From Labia minor (taxonomy: Eukaryota > Arthropoda > Insecta > Dermaptera > Spongiphoridae), in NCBI GenBank assembly GCA_963082975.1, contig OY720348.1:60549461-60613460 (forward strand): a stretch of 64,000 nucleotides of DNA, written 5' to 3'. A program made the translations under genes and the position numbers. Shown here one piece after another: positions 36,621-51,900 of the stretch (the stretch's first letter is position 1; every line of letters begins with the position of its first letter). Below the pieces are notes generated by a model. The model saw only the letters and a program-made list of their open reading frames with translations, did no database searches and was not told the DNA's origin.

Positions 36621-39600
36621 CATGCAATCATAACATATTTATGGCACATATCCCACTCCACCCACTCACTAAATGTCAAATACTCTAAAAGGGGTTTTAT
36701 TTAATAAAAATGTTAATAAAACACCTTTTCCTAAACTAGTAGTCTAGTAAAATATTTATTACATATTATTTAAAATTGAAATAAAAATTACTTTATTTAA
36801 TTGAATAAAAATTTAAAAAAATAATTTTTATTTTTTTTTTAAATATTGAAATGTAATAACAAAAATTATATCAATTTTGCCCTTATTAATTCAAATATCA
36901 AAAAACGAACTATTTGTGCCATAAAAAATAAAGGTGTTGAATTCTCACATTTGGTGGGCTGTTAATCAAGTCGAGGGTAGAAAAACATTTTTCCAAGTTG
37001 AAGATGAACCAAATTATCGCCAGGACAAATGATGTTACATGTAACAAAACAAAACAAAACCATACATAAGATTGATTTTTTTGAATAAATCACTAAAATT
37101 ATTTTATAATATACTACTAGATAAATATAGATACTGACCTCGAAGTTTTAAATGGGGAGCCAACTCGCAGCCAGCCGATGGCCGAACTCGATGTCGTACT
37201 TATATCATCCGATTCTTTTCAGCTCCCTGAAAACAATTGCTCTCATGAATGGGATAATTTCTATTTAACTAAATAATAAATATGAAAATATAACAATTAT
37301 TATTTTAAATTTACAATACAATCCGGATTATAATTAATATCTATAGGAATGTTATTTTTTTTATTTATCCTTTCCAATATATTAAAATGAAAAAAACAAT
37401 TTATAAAGTATCTATGTCCGTAATGATTAAAAGTTTTTAAAATAATAATAATATTAAAATAAATTTGAAATTTGAACCTGCTGGGTTATTTTAATTTTTA
37501 TCTGACATCGTTTAATAACAGACTATCTCGTGATTTTAGAAGAAAATTGAAAAATTTGAATTGCCATAAATATCCATGAATAGGATTACAAATACGAGGG
37601 ATTTATTTAGTTATTATATATTAATTTATACCATTTTGGATTGTAATTAAGATTCAATTTGGATGTTTACGATATTTAAAAAGTTTCCTTGGAATATCAG
37701 GCATCGTCATTGAAAAAATATGATTTTTTTCAATTTTTTGGGGATAATTCTACTTTTTTGAAATTCGAGGGATTTATTAAGTTATTATATATTAATTTTT
37801 TCCATTTTGGATTCTAATTAAGATTTAATTTGGATATTTACGATATTTTAAATATTTCTTTGGAAATCAGGAATTGTCATTGAAAAAATATGATTTTTTT
37901 CAATTTTTTGGTGGAAAATTCTATATATTCATTTCTCCATTTTGGATTCTAAGTAAGATTCAATTTGTATGTTTACGATATTTTAAAAATTTCCTTAGAA
38001 ATCAGGCATCGTCATTGAAAAAATATGATTTTTTTCAATTTTTTGGGGATAATTCTACTTTTTTGAAATTCGAGGGATTTATTAAGTTATTATATATTAA
38101 TTTTTACCATTTTGGATTCTAATTAAGATTTAATTTGGATATTTACGATATTTTAAATATTTCTTTGGAAATCAGGAATTGTCATTGAAAAAATATGATT
38201 TTTTTCAATTTTTTTAGGGAAATTTCTACTTTTGGTAAATACAAGGGATTTTTTAACTTTTTATATATTAATTTATACCATTTTGGATTCTAATTAAGAT
38301 TCAATTTGTATGTTTACGATATTTTAAAACTTTCCTTAGAAAATATGGATTGCGGTAGATAAAATATGATTTTTTTTTTCAATTTTTTACATATACAATA
38401 CTTACAATGTATTGATTATTCAACAGTATCATCGTCTTCAATCCCTGTAAAACAAAGACTAATATGAAATAATGTTTTCCTGGAATAATTCATTTATTGG
38501 AAATCTACTCATCTTTTTGATGAAACCGTAAAAGTGAAACAACAACATTGATCGAGGTTACATGAAAAACAAGAAAAATAAAAGACATATTTATTAAGAT
38601 TGAAAATAGAGTAGAATAATATTTAAATATCTTAAACAAATACTTACGGGGGGGTTTCACCCCCTTGCAATAGCCCGATGTATGTTGACGATGATCTGGA
38701 AGTCATTATGTTGTCAATCTCTCTCTCTCTCTCTCTTGTTTATGCAATGGTGCACATCAATTAGGACTAAAAAATTAACAAACCATTTCACTTAGTAATT
38801 TAATATACGCGTGTAGTATCTTTATAAATTCATCAATGTAAAAAACTCTAGAAATATCTATACAAGAAATTAAACATTTTATATATCTGGATTTGATATT
38901 TTGAAACGATATTGTATTCATCATTCTACTCACTGGTTGTGCATGCGCTTATTAGCTTCTTATTAGCTTCTTCCATCATTTCTTAGTGACCAGAGAGTAG
39001 AGTCAAGACAGAATCATCCACGGGTACGAACATCATCATCTAATGGTGATAGATCAAACATATGATAATAATTTAAAATTTAATTAAAACTTGTTTTAAA
39101 CTTAAAAAATTAATAATTGAAGAAGATGAAGAAGAATAGTCAAAGAATGTTTTTAATAAGTCTTTTTATTTATATCTTATCATTTTATAGAAATTTCTAT
39201 AATCTATAGCAGGGGTTCTTAAACTGTGGGTCGCGACCCCCCTGGGGGGTCGCGAGACTACTGAAAGCGGGTCGCAAAGATCTGATACTTTTGAATCATT
39301 ATAAATAAAATTTTAAAATTATTAAATTATATATATGTGAAATGAATGGGTATGTATTCTTTAATCCTTATTTTATTTACATTGTATAATAGTGCGATAT
39401 TACATCTACATCTACGGTTAATATATATTTCATTATATGGAGGAGGGGGTCGTTTAAAATTTCCTAAGCTTGAAGGGGGTCGCTATATAAAAAAGTTTAA
39501 GAAGCCCTGATCTATAGCATCATTAATATTTTAAATTTAATTTAATTCAATGAATATTTATATTGAATATTATTTAATAGAAATTGGAGGATATCTACTA

Positions 39601-40825
39601 TCATAGAAATAGGATTGATTATACATAAAATTTTGGACAGTAAGCGTTCTTGTAGGTGATATTTTAAAAGTTAAAATAATATTTCAATATTAATTATTTA
39701 AATAGTAGAAAAAATAAATAAAACTCTTACCCATTGATTGAGTATTGTTTTTTTATTTTCCTTTTTAGTAACCTTCATCATATTAGGTATATGAAATCTT
39801 ATGCTCGCTCCATTCCATTCAATGTAAATCTAAAAACAAGAAATAATAGATTCATAATTAGTTTTGTGATTTCATTTAAAAATTCTGAAATTTTAATTAT
39901 TTTCAAACATATTGAAATTATTTCATTAAATATTATAGAAATAAAATTTCAATTCACCGTTGAGAAGCCTCGCCGTCATTATGAAGAGATGCGTTGAATC
40001 TCTGCCCCCACAAACCAACCACCCGTTTCTTCTTGATGCTCTTCAAAATATGAAAAGAAAAAGAAATGTTCATAAATTATTATATAGTTGACTAAATGTA
40101 TTATATTATTAATGAGACTCTAACGTTTTAAGAATGTATGTAAACTATACAATGAAAATACTAACCGTGGAGACTGCTTGGTTACGCAATGATGTCTTCC
40201 CTAATCAATCTATTCTATCCCAGACCTAATTCTATGGCTCAGATGGCCATCTAACAATTTTTTCTATCTTCTATCTTCACGAGACGCTCTCCTTGCTAGA
40301 AAAGATCGCGATCGCGGAAACGATGAAAAAAAAAAAAAAAAAAATGAAAAGCACTACCGAAACGCGGTTAGACACAGTATGGTCTAAAATGTATTTTATT
40401 GTTCGAGGGAATGCGACGCTTAGAAGAAGAAGAAGAAAAAAAAAATTGGGAAAAGAAAATAGATTAATTGGGGAGGTGTTTGTGAGTTTCTGTGGATCAG
40501 CTGAGAGTGGTTTTGAATTTTTGGATTATGTCTGAACACCACATTTGAGGCAACCTGTAAGAGAAAACATCCTACCTAACCGGGGATTCATAGGCCCCGC
40601 CATAATGGGCGGGTCACCCATGAAAGAAAGTTAACCCTAGCGATAAGGCAGTCAATACATCCTTCGGGATATTCCCATTAAGGAACATTGTTGTACTACC
40701 TTCCCAAATGTCTGATCGAGAACATAGAGCCACATCAAAATCACTCTAAGAGATACACATAACTGTACACAAACCAGGGTATTGTCATCAATAGACGACT
40801 TGGGAAACAATTCATGCACAATACA
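36621..40825. repeat. Macrosatellite unit 10 (4205 bp)
   Basis: Very close to unit 9 in its sub-repeat variants. G run of 7. Confidence 0.97.
39210..39509. mobile_element. hAT MITE, unit 10 copy
   Basis: Full-length copy, both octamers intact. Confidence 0.9.
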
Positions 40826-43800
40826 CATGCAATCATAACATATTTATGGCACATATCCCACTCCACCCACTCACTAAATGTCAAATACTCTAAAAGGGGT
40901 TTTATTTAATAAAAATGTTAATAAAACACCTTTTCCTAAACTAGTAGTCTAGTAAAATATTTATTACATATTATTTAAAATTGAAATAAAAATTACTTTA
41001 TTTAATTGAATAAAAATTTAAAAAAATAATTTTTATTTTTTTTTTAAATATTGAAATGTAATAACAAAAATTATATCAATTTTGCCCTTATTAATTCAAA
41101 TATCAAAAAACGAACTATTTGTGCCATAAAAAATAAAGGTGTTGAATTCTCACATTTGGTGGGCTGTTAATCAAGTCGAGGGTAGAAAAACATTTTTCCA
41201 AGTTGAAGATGAACCAAATTATCGCCAGGACAAATGATGTTACATGTAACAAAACAAAACAAAACCATACATAAGATTGATTTTTTTGAATAAATCACTA
41301 AAATTATTTTATAATATACTACTAGATAAATATAGATACTGACCTCGAAGTTTTAAATGGGGAGCCAACTCGCAGCCAGCCGATGGCCGAACTCGATGTC
41401 GTACTTATATCATCCGATTCTTTTCAGCTCCCTGAAAACAATTGCTCTCATGAATGGGATAATTTCTATTTAACTAAATAATAAATATGAAAATATAACA
41501 ATTATTATTTTAAATTTACAATACAATCCGGATTATAATTAATATCTATAGGAATGTTATTTTTTTTATTTATCCTTTCCAATATATTAAAATGAAAAAA
41601 ACAATTTATAAAGTATCTATGTCCGTAATGATTAAAAGTTTTTAAAATAATAATAAAATTAAAATAAATTTGAAATTTGAACCTGCTGGGTTATTTTAAT
41701 TTTTATCTGACATCGTTTAATAACAGACTATCTCGTGATTTTAGAAGAAAATTGAAAAATTTGAATTGCCATAAATATCCATGAATAGGATTACAAATAC
41801 GAGGGATTTATTTAGTTATTATATATTAATTTATACCATTTTGGATTGTAATTAAGATTCAATTTGGATGTTTACGATATTTAAAAAGTTTCCTTGGAAT
41901 ATCAGGCATCGTCATTGAAAAAATATGATTTTTTTCAATTTTTTGGGGATAATTCTACTTTTTTGAAATTCGAGGGATTTATTAAGTTATTATATATTAA
42001 TTTTTCCCATTTTGGATTCTAATTAAGATTTAATTTGGATATTTACGATATTTTAAATATTTCTTTGGAAATCAGGAATTGTCATTGAAAAAATATGATT
42101 TTTTTCAATTTTTTTAGGGAAATTTCTACTTTTGGTAAATACAAGGGATTTTTTAACTTTTTATATATTAATTTATACCATTTTGGATTCTAATTAAGAT
42201 TCAATTTGTATGTTTACGATATTTTAAAACTTTCCTTAGAAAATATGGATTGCGGTAGATAAAATATGATTTTTTTTTCAATTTTTTACATATACAATAC
42301 TTACAATGTATTGATTATTCAACAGTATCATCGTCTTCAATCCCTGTAAAACAAAGACTAATATGAAATAATGTTTTCCTGGAATAATTCATTTATTGGA
42401 AATCTACTCATCTTTTTGATGAAACCGTAAAAGTGAAACAACAACATTGATCGAGGTTACATGAAAAACAAGAAAAATAAAAGACATATTTATTAAGATT
42501 GAAAATAGAGTAGAATAATATTTAAATATCTTAAACAAATACTTACGGGGGGGTTTCACCCCCTTGCAATAGCCCGATGTATGTTGACGATGATCTGGAA
42601 GTCATTATGTTGTCAATCTCTCTCTCTCTCTCTCTTGTTTATGCAATGGTGCACATCAATTAGGACTAAAAAATTAACAAACCATTTCACTTAGTAATTT
42701 AATATACGCGTGTAGTATCTTTATAAATTCATCAATGTAAAAAACTCTAGAAATATCTATACAAGAAATTAAACATTTTATATATCTGGATTTGATATTT
42801 TGAAACGATATTGTATTCATCATTCTACTCACTGGTTGTGCATGCGCTTATTAGCTTCTTATTAGCTTCTTCCATCATTTCTTAGTGACCAGAGAGTAGA
42901 GTCAAGACAGAATCATCCACGGGTACGAACATCATCATCTAATGGTGATAGATCAAACATATGATAATAATTTAAAATTTAATTAAAACTTGTTTTAAAC
43001 TTAAAAAATTAATAATTGAAGAAGATGAAGAAGAATAGTCAAAGAATGTTTTTAATAAGTCTTTTTATTTATATCTTATCATTTTATAGAAATTTCTATA
43101 ATCTATAGCAGAGGTTCTTAAACTGTGGGTCGCGACCCCCCTGGGGGGTCGCGAGACTACTGAAAGCGGGTCGCAAAGATCTGATACTTTTGAATCATTA
43201 TAAATAAAATTTTAAAATTATTAAATTATATATATGTGAAATGAATGGGTATGTATTCTTTAATCCTTATTTTATTTACATTGTATAATAGTGCGATATT
43301 ACATCTACATCTACGGTTAATATATATTTCATTATATGGAGGAGGGGGTCGTTTAAAATTTCCTAAGCTTGAAGGGGGTCGCTATATAAAAAAGTTTAAG
43401 AAGCCCTGATCTATAGCATCATTAATATTTTAAATTTAATTTAATTCAATGAATATTTATATTGAATATTATTTAATAGAAATTGGAGGATATCTACTAT
43501 CATAGAAATAGGATTGATTATACATAAAATTTTGGACAGTAAGCGTTCTTGTAGGTGATATTTTAAAAGTTAAAATAATATTTCAATATTAATTATTTAA
43601 ATAGTAGAAAAAATAAATAAAACTCTTACCCATTGATTGAGTATTGTTTTTTTATTTTCCTTTTTAGTAACCTTCATCATATTAGGTATATGAAATCTTA
43701 TGCTCGCTCCATTCCATTCAATGTAAATCTAAAAACAAGAAATAATAGATTCATAATTAGTTTTGTGATTTCATTTAAAAATTCTGAAATTTTAATTATT

Positions 43801-44725
43801 TTCAAACATATTGAAATTATTTCATTAAATATTATAGAAATAAAATTTCAATTCACCGTTGAGAAGCCTCGCCGTCATTATGAAGAGATGCGTTGAATCT
43901 CTGCCCCCACAAACCAACCACCCGTTTCTTCTTGATGCTCTTCAAAATATGAAAAGAAAAAGAAATGTTCATAAATTATTATATAGTTGACTAAATGTAT
44001 TATATTATTAATGAGACTCTAACGTTTTAAGAATGTATGTAAACTATACAATGAAAATACTAACCGTGGAGACTGCTTGGTTACGCAATGATGTCTTCCC
44101 TAATCAATCTATTCTATCCCAGACCTAATTCTATGGCTCAGATGGCCATCTAACAATTTTTTCTATCTTCTATCTTCACGAGACGCTCTCCTTGCTAGAA
44201 AAGATCGCGATCGCGGAAACGATGAAAAAAAAAAAAAAAAAAAATGAAAAGCACTACCGAAACGCGATTAGACACAGTATGGTCTAAAATGTATTTTATT
44301 GTTCGAGGGAATGCGACGCTTAGAAGAAGAAGAAGAAAAAAAAAATTGGGAAAAGAAAATAGATTAATTGGGGAGGTGTTTGTGAGTTTCTGTGGATCAG
44401 CTGAGAGTGGTTTTGAATTTTTGGATTATGTCTGAACACCACATTTGAGGCAACCTGTAAGAGAAAACATCCTACCTAACCGGGGATTCATAGGCCCCGC
44501 CATAATGGGCGGGTCACCCATGAAAGAAAGTTAACCCTAGCGATAAGGCAGTCAATACATCCTTCGGGATATTCCCATTAAGGAACATTGTTGTACTACC
44601 TTCCCAAATGTCTGATCGAGAACATAGAGCCACATCAAAATCACTCTAAGAGATACACATAACTGTACACAAACCAGGGTATTGTCATCAATAGACGACT
44701 TGGGAAACAATTCATGCACAATACA
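40826..44725. repeat. Macrosatellite unit 11 (3900 bp, sub-repeat deletion)
   Basis: Lacks one 305-base sub-repeat period (anchors at 41911 and 42081). It begins a run of units with taataaaatta (11-13), tttttcccatt (11-15) and acgcgattag (11-14). G run of 7. Because its flanking variants are those of its neighbours and not of unit 8, the deletion probably arose separately from that of unit 8. Confidence 0.97.
43109..43408. mobile_element. hAT MITE, unit 11 copy (mutated left end)
   Basis: The left terminus reads CAGAGGTT instead of CAGGGGTT, a change inside the terminal inverted repeat. Otherwise full length with both octamers. Confidence 0.9.
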
Positions 44726-47700
44726 CATGCAATCATAACATATTTATGGCACATATCCCACTCCACCCACTCACTAAATGTCAAATACTCTAAAAGGGGT
44801 TTTATTTAATAAAAATGTTAATAAAACACCTTTTCCTAAACTAGTAGTCTAGTAAAATATTTATTACATATTATTTAAAATTGAAATAAAAATTACTTTA
44901 TTTAATTGAATAAAAATTTAAAAAAATAATTTTTATTTTTTTTTTAAATATTGAAATGTAATAACAAAAATTATATCAATTTTGCCCTTATTAATTCAAA
45001 TATCAAAAAACGAACTATTTGTGCCATAAAAAATAAAGGTGTTGAATTCTCACATTTGGTGGGCTGTTAATCAAGTCGAGGGTAGAAAAACATTTTTCCA
45101 AGTTGAAGATGAACCAAATTATCGCCAGGACAAATGATGTTACATGTAACAAAACAAAACAAAACCATACATAAGATTGATTTTTTTGAATAAATCACTA
45201 AAATTATTTTATAATATACTACTAGATAAATATAGATACTGACCTCGAAGTTTTAAATGGGGAGCCAACTCGCAGCCAGCCGATGGCCGAACTCGATGTC
45301 GTACTTATATCATCCGATTCTTTTCAGCTCCCTGAAAACAATTGCTCTCATGAATGGGATAATTTCTATTTAACTAAATAATAAATATGAAAATATAACA
45401 ATTATTATTTTAAATTTACAATACAATCCGGATTATAATTAATATCTATAGGAATGTTATTTTTTTTATTTATCCTTTCCAATATATTAAAATGAAAAAA
45501 ACAATTTATAAAGTATCTATGTCCGTAATGATTAAAAGTTTTTAAAATAATAATAAAATTAAAATAAATTTGAAATTTGAACCTGCTGGGTTATTTTAAT
45601 TTTTATCTGACATCGTTTAATAACAGACTATCTCGTGATTTTAGAAGAAAATTGAAAAATTTGAATTGCCATAAATATCCATGAATAGGATTACAAATAC
45701 GAGGGATTTATTTAGTTATTATATATTAATTTATACCATTTTGGATTGTAATTAAGATTCAATTTGGATGTTTACGATATTTAAAAAGTTTCCTTGGAAT
45801 ATCAGGCATCGTCATTGAAAAAATATGATTTTTTTCAATTTTTTGGGGATAATTCTACTTTTTTGAAATTCGAGGGATTTATTAAGTTATTATATATTAA
45901 TTTTTCCCATTTTGGATTCTAATTAAGATTTAATTTGGATATTTACGATATTTTAAATATTTCTTTGGAAATCAGGAATTGTCATTGAAAAAATATGATT
46001 TTTTTCAATTTTTTGGTGGAAAATTCTATATATTCATTTCTCCATTTTGGATTCTAAGTAAGATTCAATTTGTATGTTTACGATATTTTAAAAATTTCCT
46101 TAGAAATCAGGCATCGTCATTGAAAAAATATGATTTTTTTCAATTTTTTGGGGATAATTCTACTTTTTTGAAATTCGAGGGATTTATTAAGTTATTATAT
46201 ATTAATTTTTACCATTTTGGATTCTAATTAAGATTTAATTTGGATATTTACGATATTTTAAATATTTCTTTGGAAATCAGGAATTGTCATTGAAAAAATA
46301 TGATTTTTTTCAATTTTTTTAGGGAAATTTCTACTTTTGGTAAATACAAGGGATTTTTTAACTTTTTATATATTAATTTATACCATTTTGGATTCTAATT
46401 AAGATTCAATTTGTATGTTTACGATATTTTAAAACTTTCCTTAGAAAATATGGATTGCGGTAGATAAAATATGATTTTTTTTTTCAATTTTTTACATATA
46501 AAATACTTACAATGTATTGATTATTCAACAGTATCATCGTCTTCAATCCCTGTAAAACAAAGACTAATATGAAATAATGTTTTCCTGGAATAATTCATTT
46601 ATTGGAAATCTACTCATCTTTTTGATGAAACCGTAAAAGTGAAACAACATTGATCGAGGTTACATGAAAAACAAGAAAAATAAAAGACATATTTATTAAG
46701 ATTGAAAATAGAGTAGAATAATATTTAAATATCTTAAACAAATACTTACGGGGGGGTTTCACCCCCTTGCAATAGCCCGATGTATGTTGACGATGATCTG
46801 GAAGTCATTATGTTGTCAATCTCTCTCTCTCTCTCTCTTGTTTATGCAATGGTGCACATCAATTAGGACTAAAAAATTAACAAACCATTTCACTTAGTAA
46901 TTTAATATACGCGTGTAGTATCTTTATAAATTCATCAATGTAAAAAACTCTAGAAATATCTATACAAGAAATTAAACATTTTATATATCTGGATTTGATA
47001 TTTTGAAACGATATTGTATTCATCATTCTACTCACTGGTTGTGCATGCGCTTATTAGCTTCTTATTAGCTTCTTCCATCATTTCTTAGTGACCAGAGAGT
47101 AGAGTCAAGACAGAATCATCCACGGGTACGAACATCATCATCTAATGGTGATAGATCAAACATATGATAATAATTTAAAATTTAATTAAAACTTGTTTTA
47201 AACTTAAAAAATTAATAATTGAAGAAGATGAAGAAGAATAGTCAAAGAATGTTTTTAATAAGTCTTTTTATTTATATCTTATCATTTTATAGAAATTTCT
47301 ATAATCTATAGCAGGGGTTCTTAAACTGTGGGTCGCGACCCCCCTGGGGGGTCGCGAGACTACTGAAAGCGGGTCGCAAAGATCTGATACTTTTGAATCA
47401 TTATAAATAAAATTTTAAAATTATTAAATTATATATATGTGAAATGAATGGGTATGTATTCTTTAATCCTTATTTTATTTACATTGTATAATAGTGCGAT
47501 ATTACATCTACATCTACGGTTAATATATATTTCATTATATGGAGGAGGGGGTCGTTTAAAATTTCCTAAGCTTGAAGGGGGTCGCTATATAAAAAAGTTT
47601 AAGAAGCCCTGATCTATAGCATCATTAATATTTTAAATTTAATTTAATTCAATGAATATTTATATTGAATATTATTTAATAGAAATTGGAGGATATCTAC

Positions 47701-48928
47701 TATCATAGAAATAGGATTGATTATACATAAAATTTTGGACAGTAAGCGTTCTTGTAGGTGATATTTTAAAAGTTAAAATAATATTTCAATATTAATTATT
47801 TAAATAGTAGAAAAAATAAATAAAACTCTTACCCATTGATTGAGTATTGTTTTTTTATTTTCCTTTTTAGTAACCTTCATCATATTAGGTATATGAAATC
47901 TTATGCTCGCTCCATTCCATTCAATGTAAATCTAAAAACAAGAAATAATAGATTCATAATTAGTTTTGTGATTTCATTTAAAAATTCTGAAATTTTAATT
48001 ATTTTCAAACATATTGAAATTATTTCATTAAATATTATAGAAATAAAATTTCAATTCACCGTTGAGAAGCCTCGCCGTCATTATGAAGAGATGCGTTGAA
48101 TCTCTGCCCCCACAAACCAACCACCCGTTTCTTCTTGATGCTCTTCAAAATATGAAAAGAAAAAGAAATGTTCATAAATTATTATATAGTTGACTAAATG
48201 TATTATATTATTAATGAGACTCTAACGTTTTAAGAATGTATGTAAACTATACAATGAAAATACTAACCGTGGAGACTGCTTGGTTACGCAATGATGTCTT
48301 CCCTAATCAATCTATTCTATCCCAGACCTAATTCTATGGCTCAGATGGCCATCTAACAATTTTTTCTATCTTCTATCTTCACGAGACGCTCTCCTTGCTA
48401 GAAAAGATCGCGATCGCGGAAACGATGAAAAAAAAAAAAAAAAAAAATGAAAAGCACTACCGAAACGCGATTAGACACAGTATGGTCTAAAATGTATTTT
48501 ATTGTTCGAGGGAATGCGACGCTTAGAAGAAGAAGAAGAAAAAAAAAATTGGGAAAAGAAAATAGATTAATTGGGGAGGTGTTTGTGAGTTTCTGTGGAT
48601 CAGCTGAGAGTGGTTTTGAATTTTTGGATTATGTCTGAACACCACATTTGAGGCAACCTGTAAGAGAAAACATCCTACCTAACCGGGGATTCATAGGCCC
48701 CGCCATAATGGGCGGGTCACCCATGAAAGAAAGTTAACCCTAGCGATAAGGCAGTCAATACATCCTTCGGGATATTCCCATTAAGGAACATTGTTGTACT
48801 ACCTTCCCAAATGTCTGATCGAGAACATAGAGCCACATCAAAATCACTCTAAGAGATACACATAACTGTACACAAACCAGGGTATTGTCATCAATAGACG
48901 ACTTGGGAAACAATTCATGCACAATACA
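44726..48928. repeat. Macrosatellite unit 12 (4203 bp)
   Basis: Three bases shorter at gaaacaacattgatc (near 46644), shared with unit 13 only. It also has acatataaaatac, otherwise seen in units 7 and 15. G run of 7. Confidence 0.97.
47312..47611. mobile_element. hAT MITE, unit 12 copy
   Basis: Full-length copy, both octamers intact. Confidence 0.9.
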
Positions 48929-51900
48929 CATGCAATCATAACATATTTATGGCACATATCCCACTCCACCCACTCACTAAATGTCAAATACTCTAAAAGG
49001 GGTTTTATTTAATAAAAATGTTAATAAAACACCTTTTCCTAAACTAGTAGTCTAGTAAAATATTTATTACATATTATTTAAAATTGAAATAAAAATTACT
49101 TTATTTAATTGAATAAAAATTTAAAAAAATAATTTTTATTTTTTTTTTAAATATTGAAATGTAATAACAAAAATTATATCAATTTTGCCCTTATTAATTC
49201 AAATATCAAAAAACGAACTATTTGTGCCATAAAAAATAAAGGTGTTGAATTCTCACATTTGGTGGGCTGTTAATCAAGTCGAGGGTAGAAAAACATTTTT
49301 CCAAGTTGAAGATGAACCAAATTATCGCCAGGACAAATGATGTTACATGTAACAAAACAAAACAAAACCATACATAAGATTGATTTTTTTGAATAAATCA
49401 CTAAAATTATTTTATAATATACTACTAGATAAATATAGATACTGACCTCGAAGTTTTAAATGGGGAGCCAACTCGCAGCCAGCCGATGGCCGAACTCGAT
49501 GTCGTACTTATATCATCCGATTCTTTTCAGCTCCCTGAAAACAATTGCTCTCATGAATGGGATAATTTCTATTTAACTAAATAATAAATATGAAAATATA
49601 ACAATTATTATTTTAAATTTACAATACAATCCGGATTATAATTAATATCTATAGGAATGTTATTTTTTTTATTTATCCTTTCCAATATATTAAAATGAAA
49701 AAAACAATTTATAAAGTATCTATGTCCGTAATGATTAAAAGTTTTTAAAATAATAATAAAATTAAAATAAATTTGAAATTTGAACCTGCTGGGTTATTTT
49801 AATTTTTATCTGACATCGTTTAATAACAGACTATCTCGTGATTTTAGAAGAAAATTGAAAAATTTGAATTGCCATAAATATCCATGAATAGGATTACAAA
49901 TACGAGGGATTTATTTAGTTATTATATATTAATTTATACCATTTTGGATTGTAATTAAGATTCAATTTGGATGTTTACGATATTTAAAAAGTTTCCTTGG
50001 AATATCAGGCATCGTCATTGAAAAAATATGATTTTTTTCAATTTTTTGGGGATAATTCTACTTTTTTGAAATTCGAGGGATTTATTAAGTTATTATATAT
50101 TAATTTTTCCCATTTTGGATTCTAATTAAGATTTAATTTGGATATTTACGATATTTTAAATATTTCTTTGGAAATCAGGAATTGTCATTGAAAAAATATG
50201 ATTTTTTTCAATTTTTTGGTGGAAAATTCTATATATTCATTTCTCCATTTTGGATTCTAAGTAAGATTCAATTTGTATGTTTACGATATTTTAAAAATTT
50301 CCTTAGAAATCAGGCATCGTCATTGAAAAAATATGATTTTTTTCAATTTTTTGGGGATAATTCTACTTTTTTGAAATTCGAGGGATTTATTAAGTTATTA
50401 TATATTAATTTTTACCATTTTGGATTCTAATTAAGATTTAATTTGGATATTTACGATATTTTAAATATTTCTTTGGAAATCAGGAATTGTCATTGAAAAA
50501 ATATGATTTTTTTCAATTTTTTTAGGGAAATTTCTACTTTTGGTAAATACAAGGGATTTTTTAACTTTTTATATATTAATTTATACCATTTTGGATTCTA
50601 ATTAAGATTCAATTTGTATGTTTACGATATTTTAAAACTTTCCTTAGAAAATATGGATTGCGGTAGATAAAATATGATTTTTTTTTTCAATTTTTTACAT
50701 ATACAATACTTACAATGTATTGATTATTCAACAGTATCATCGTCTTCAATCCCTGTAAAACAAAGACTAATATGAAATAATGTTTTCCTGGAATAATTCA
50801 TTTATTGGAAATCTACTCATCTTTTTGATGAAACCGTAAAAGTGAAACAACATTGATCGAGGTTACATGAAAAACAAGAAAAATAAAAGACATATTTATT
50901 AAGATTGAAAATAGAGTAGAATAATATTTAAATATCTTAAACAAATACTTACGGGGGGGTTTCACCCCCTTGCAATAGCCCGATGTATGTTGACGATGAT
51001 CTGGAAGTCATTATGTTGTCAATCTCTCTCTCTCTCTCTCTTGTTTATGCAATGGTGCACATCAATTAGGACTAAAAAATTAACAAACCATTTCACTTAG
51101 TAATTTAATATACGCGTGTAGTATCTTTATAAATTCATCAATGTAAAAAACTCTAGAAATATCTATACAAGAAATTAAACATTTTATATATCTGGATTTG
51201 ATATTTTGAAACGATATTGTATTCATCATTCTACTCACTGGTTGTGCATGCGCTTATTAGCTTCTTATTAGCTTCTTCCATCATTTCTTAGTGACCAGAG
51301 AGTAGAGTCAAGACAGAATCATCCACGGGTACGAACATCATCATCTAATGGTGATAGATCAAACATATGATAATAATTTAAAATTTAATTAAAACTTGTT
51401 TTAAACTTAAAAAATTAATAATTGAAGAAGATGAAGAAGAATAGTCAAAGAATGTTTTTAATAAGTCTTTTTATTTATATCTTATCATTTTATAGAAATT
51501 TCTATAATCTATAGCAGGGGTTCTTAAACTGTGGGTCGCGACCCCCCTGGGGGGTCGCGAGACTACTGAAAGCGGGTCGCAAAGATCTGATACTTTTGAA
51601 TCATTATAAATAAAATTTTAAAATTATTAAATTATATATATGTGAAATGAATGGGTATGTATTCTTTAATCCTTATTTTATTTACATTGTATAATAGTGC
51701 GATATTACATCTACATCTACGGTTAATATATATTTCATTATATGGAGGAGGGGGTCGTTTAAAATTTCCTAAGCTTGAAGGGGGTCGCTATATAAAAAAG
51801 TTTAAGAAGCCCTGATCTATAGCATCATTAATATTTTAAATTTAATTTAATTCAATGAATATTTATATTGAATATTATTTAATAGAAATTGGAGGATATC

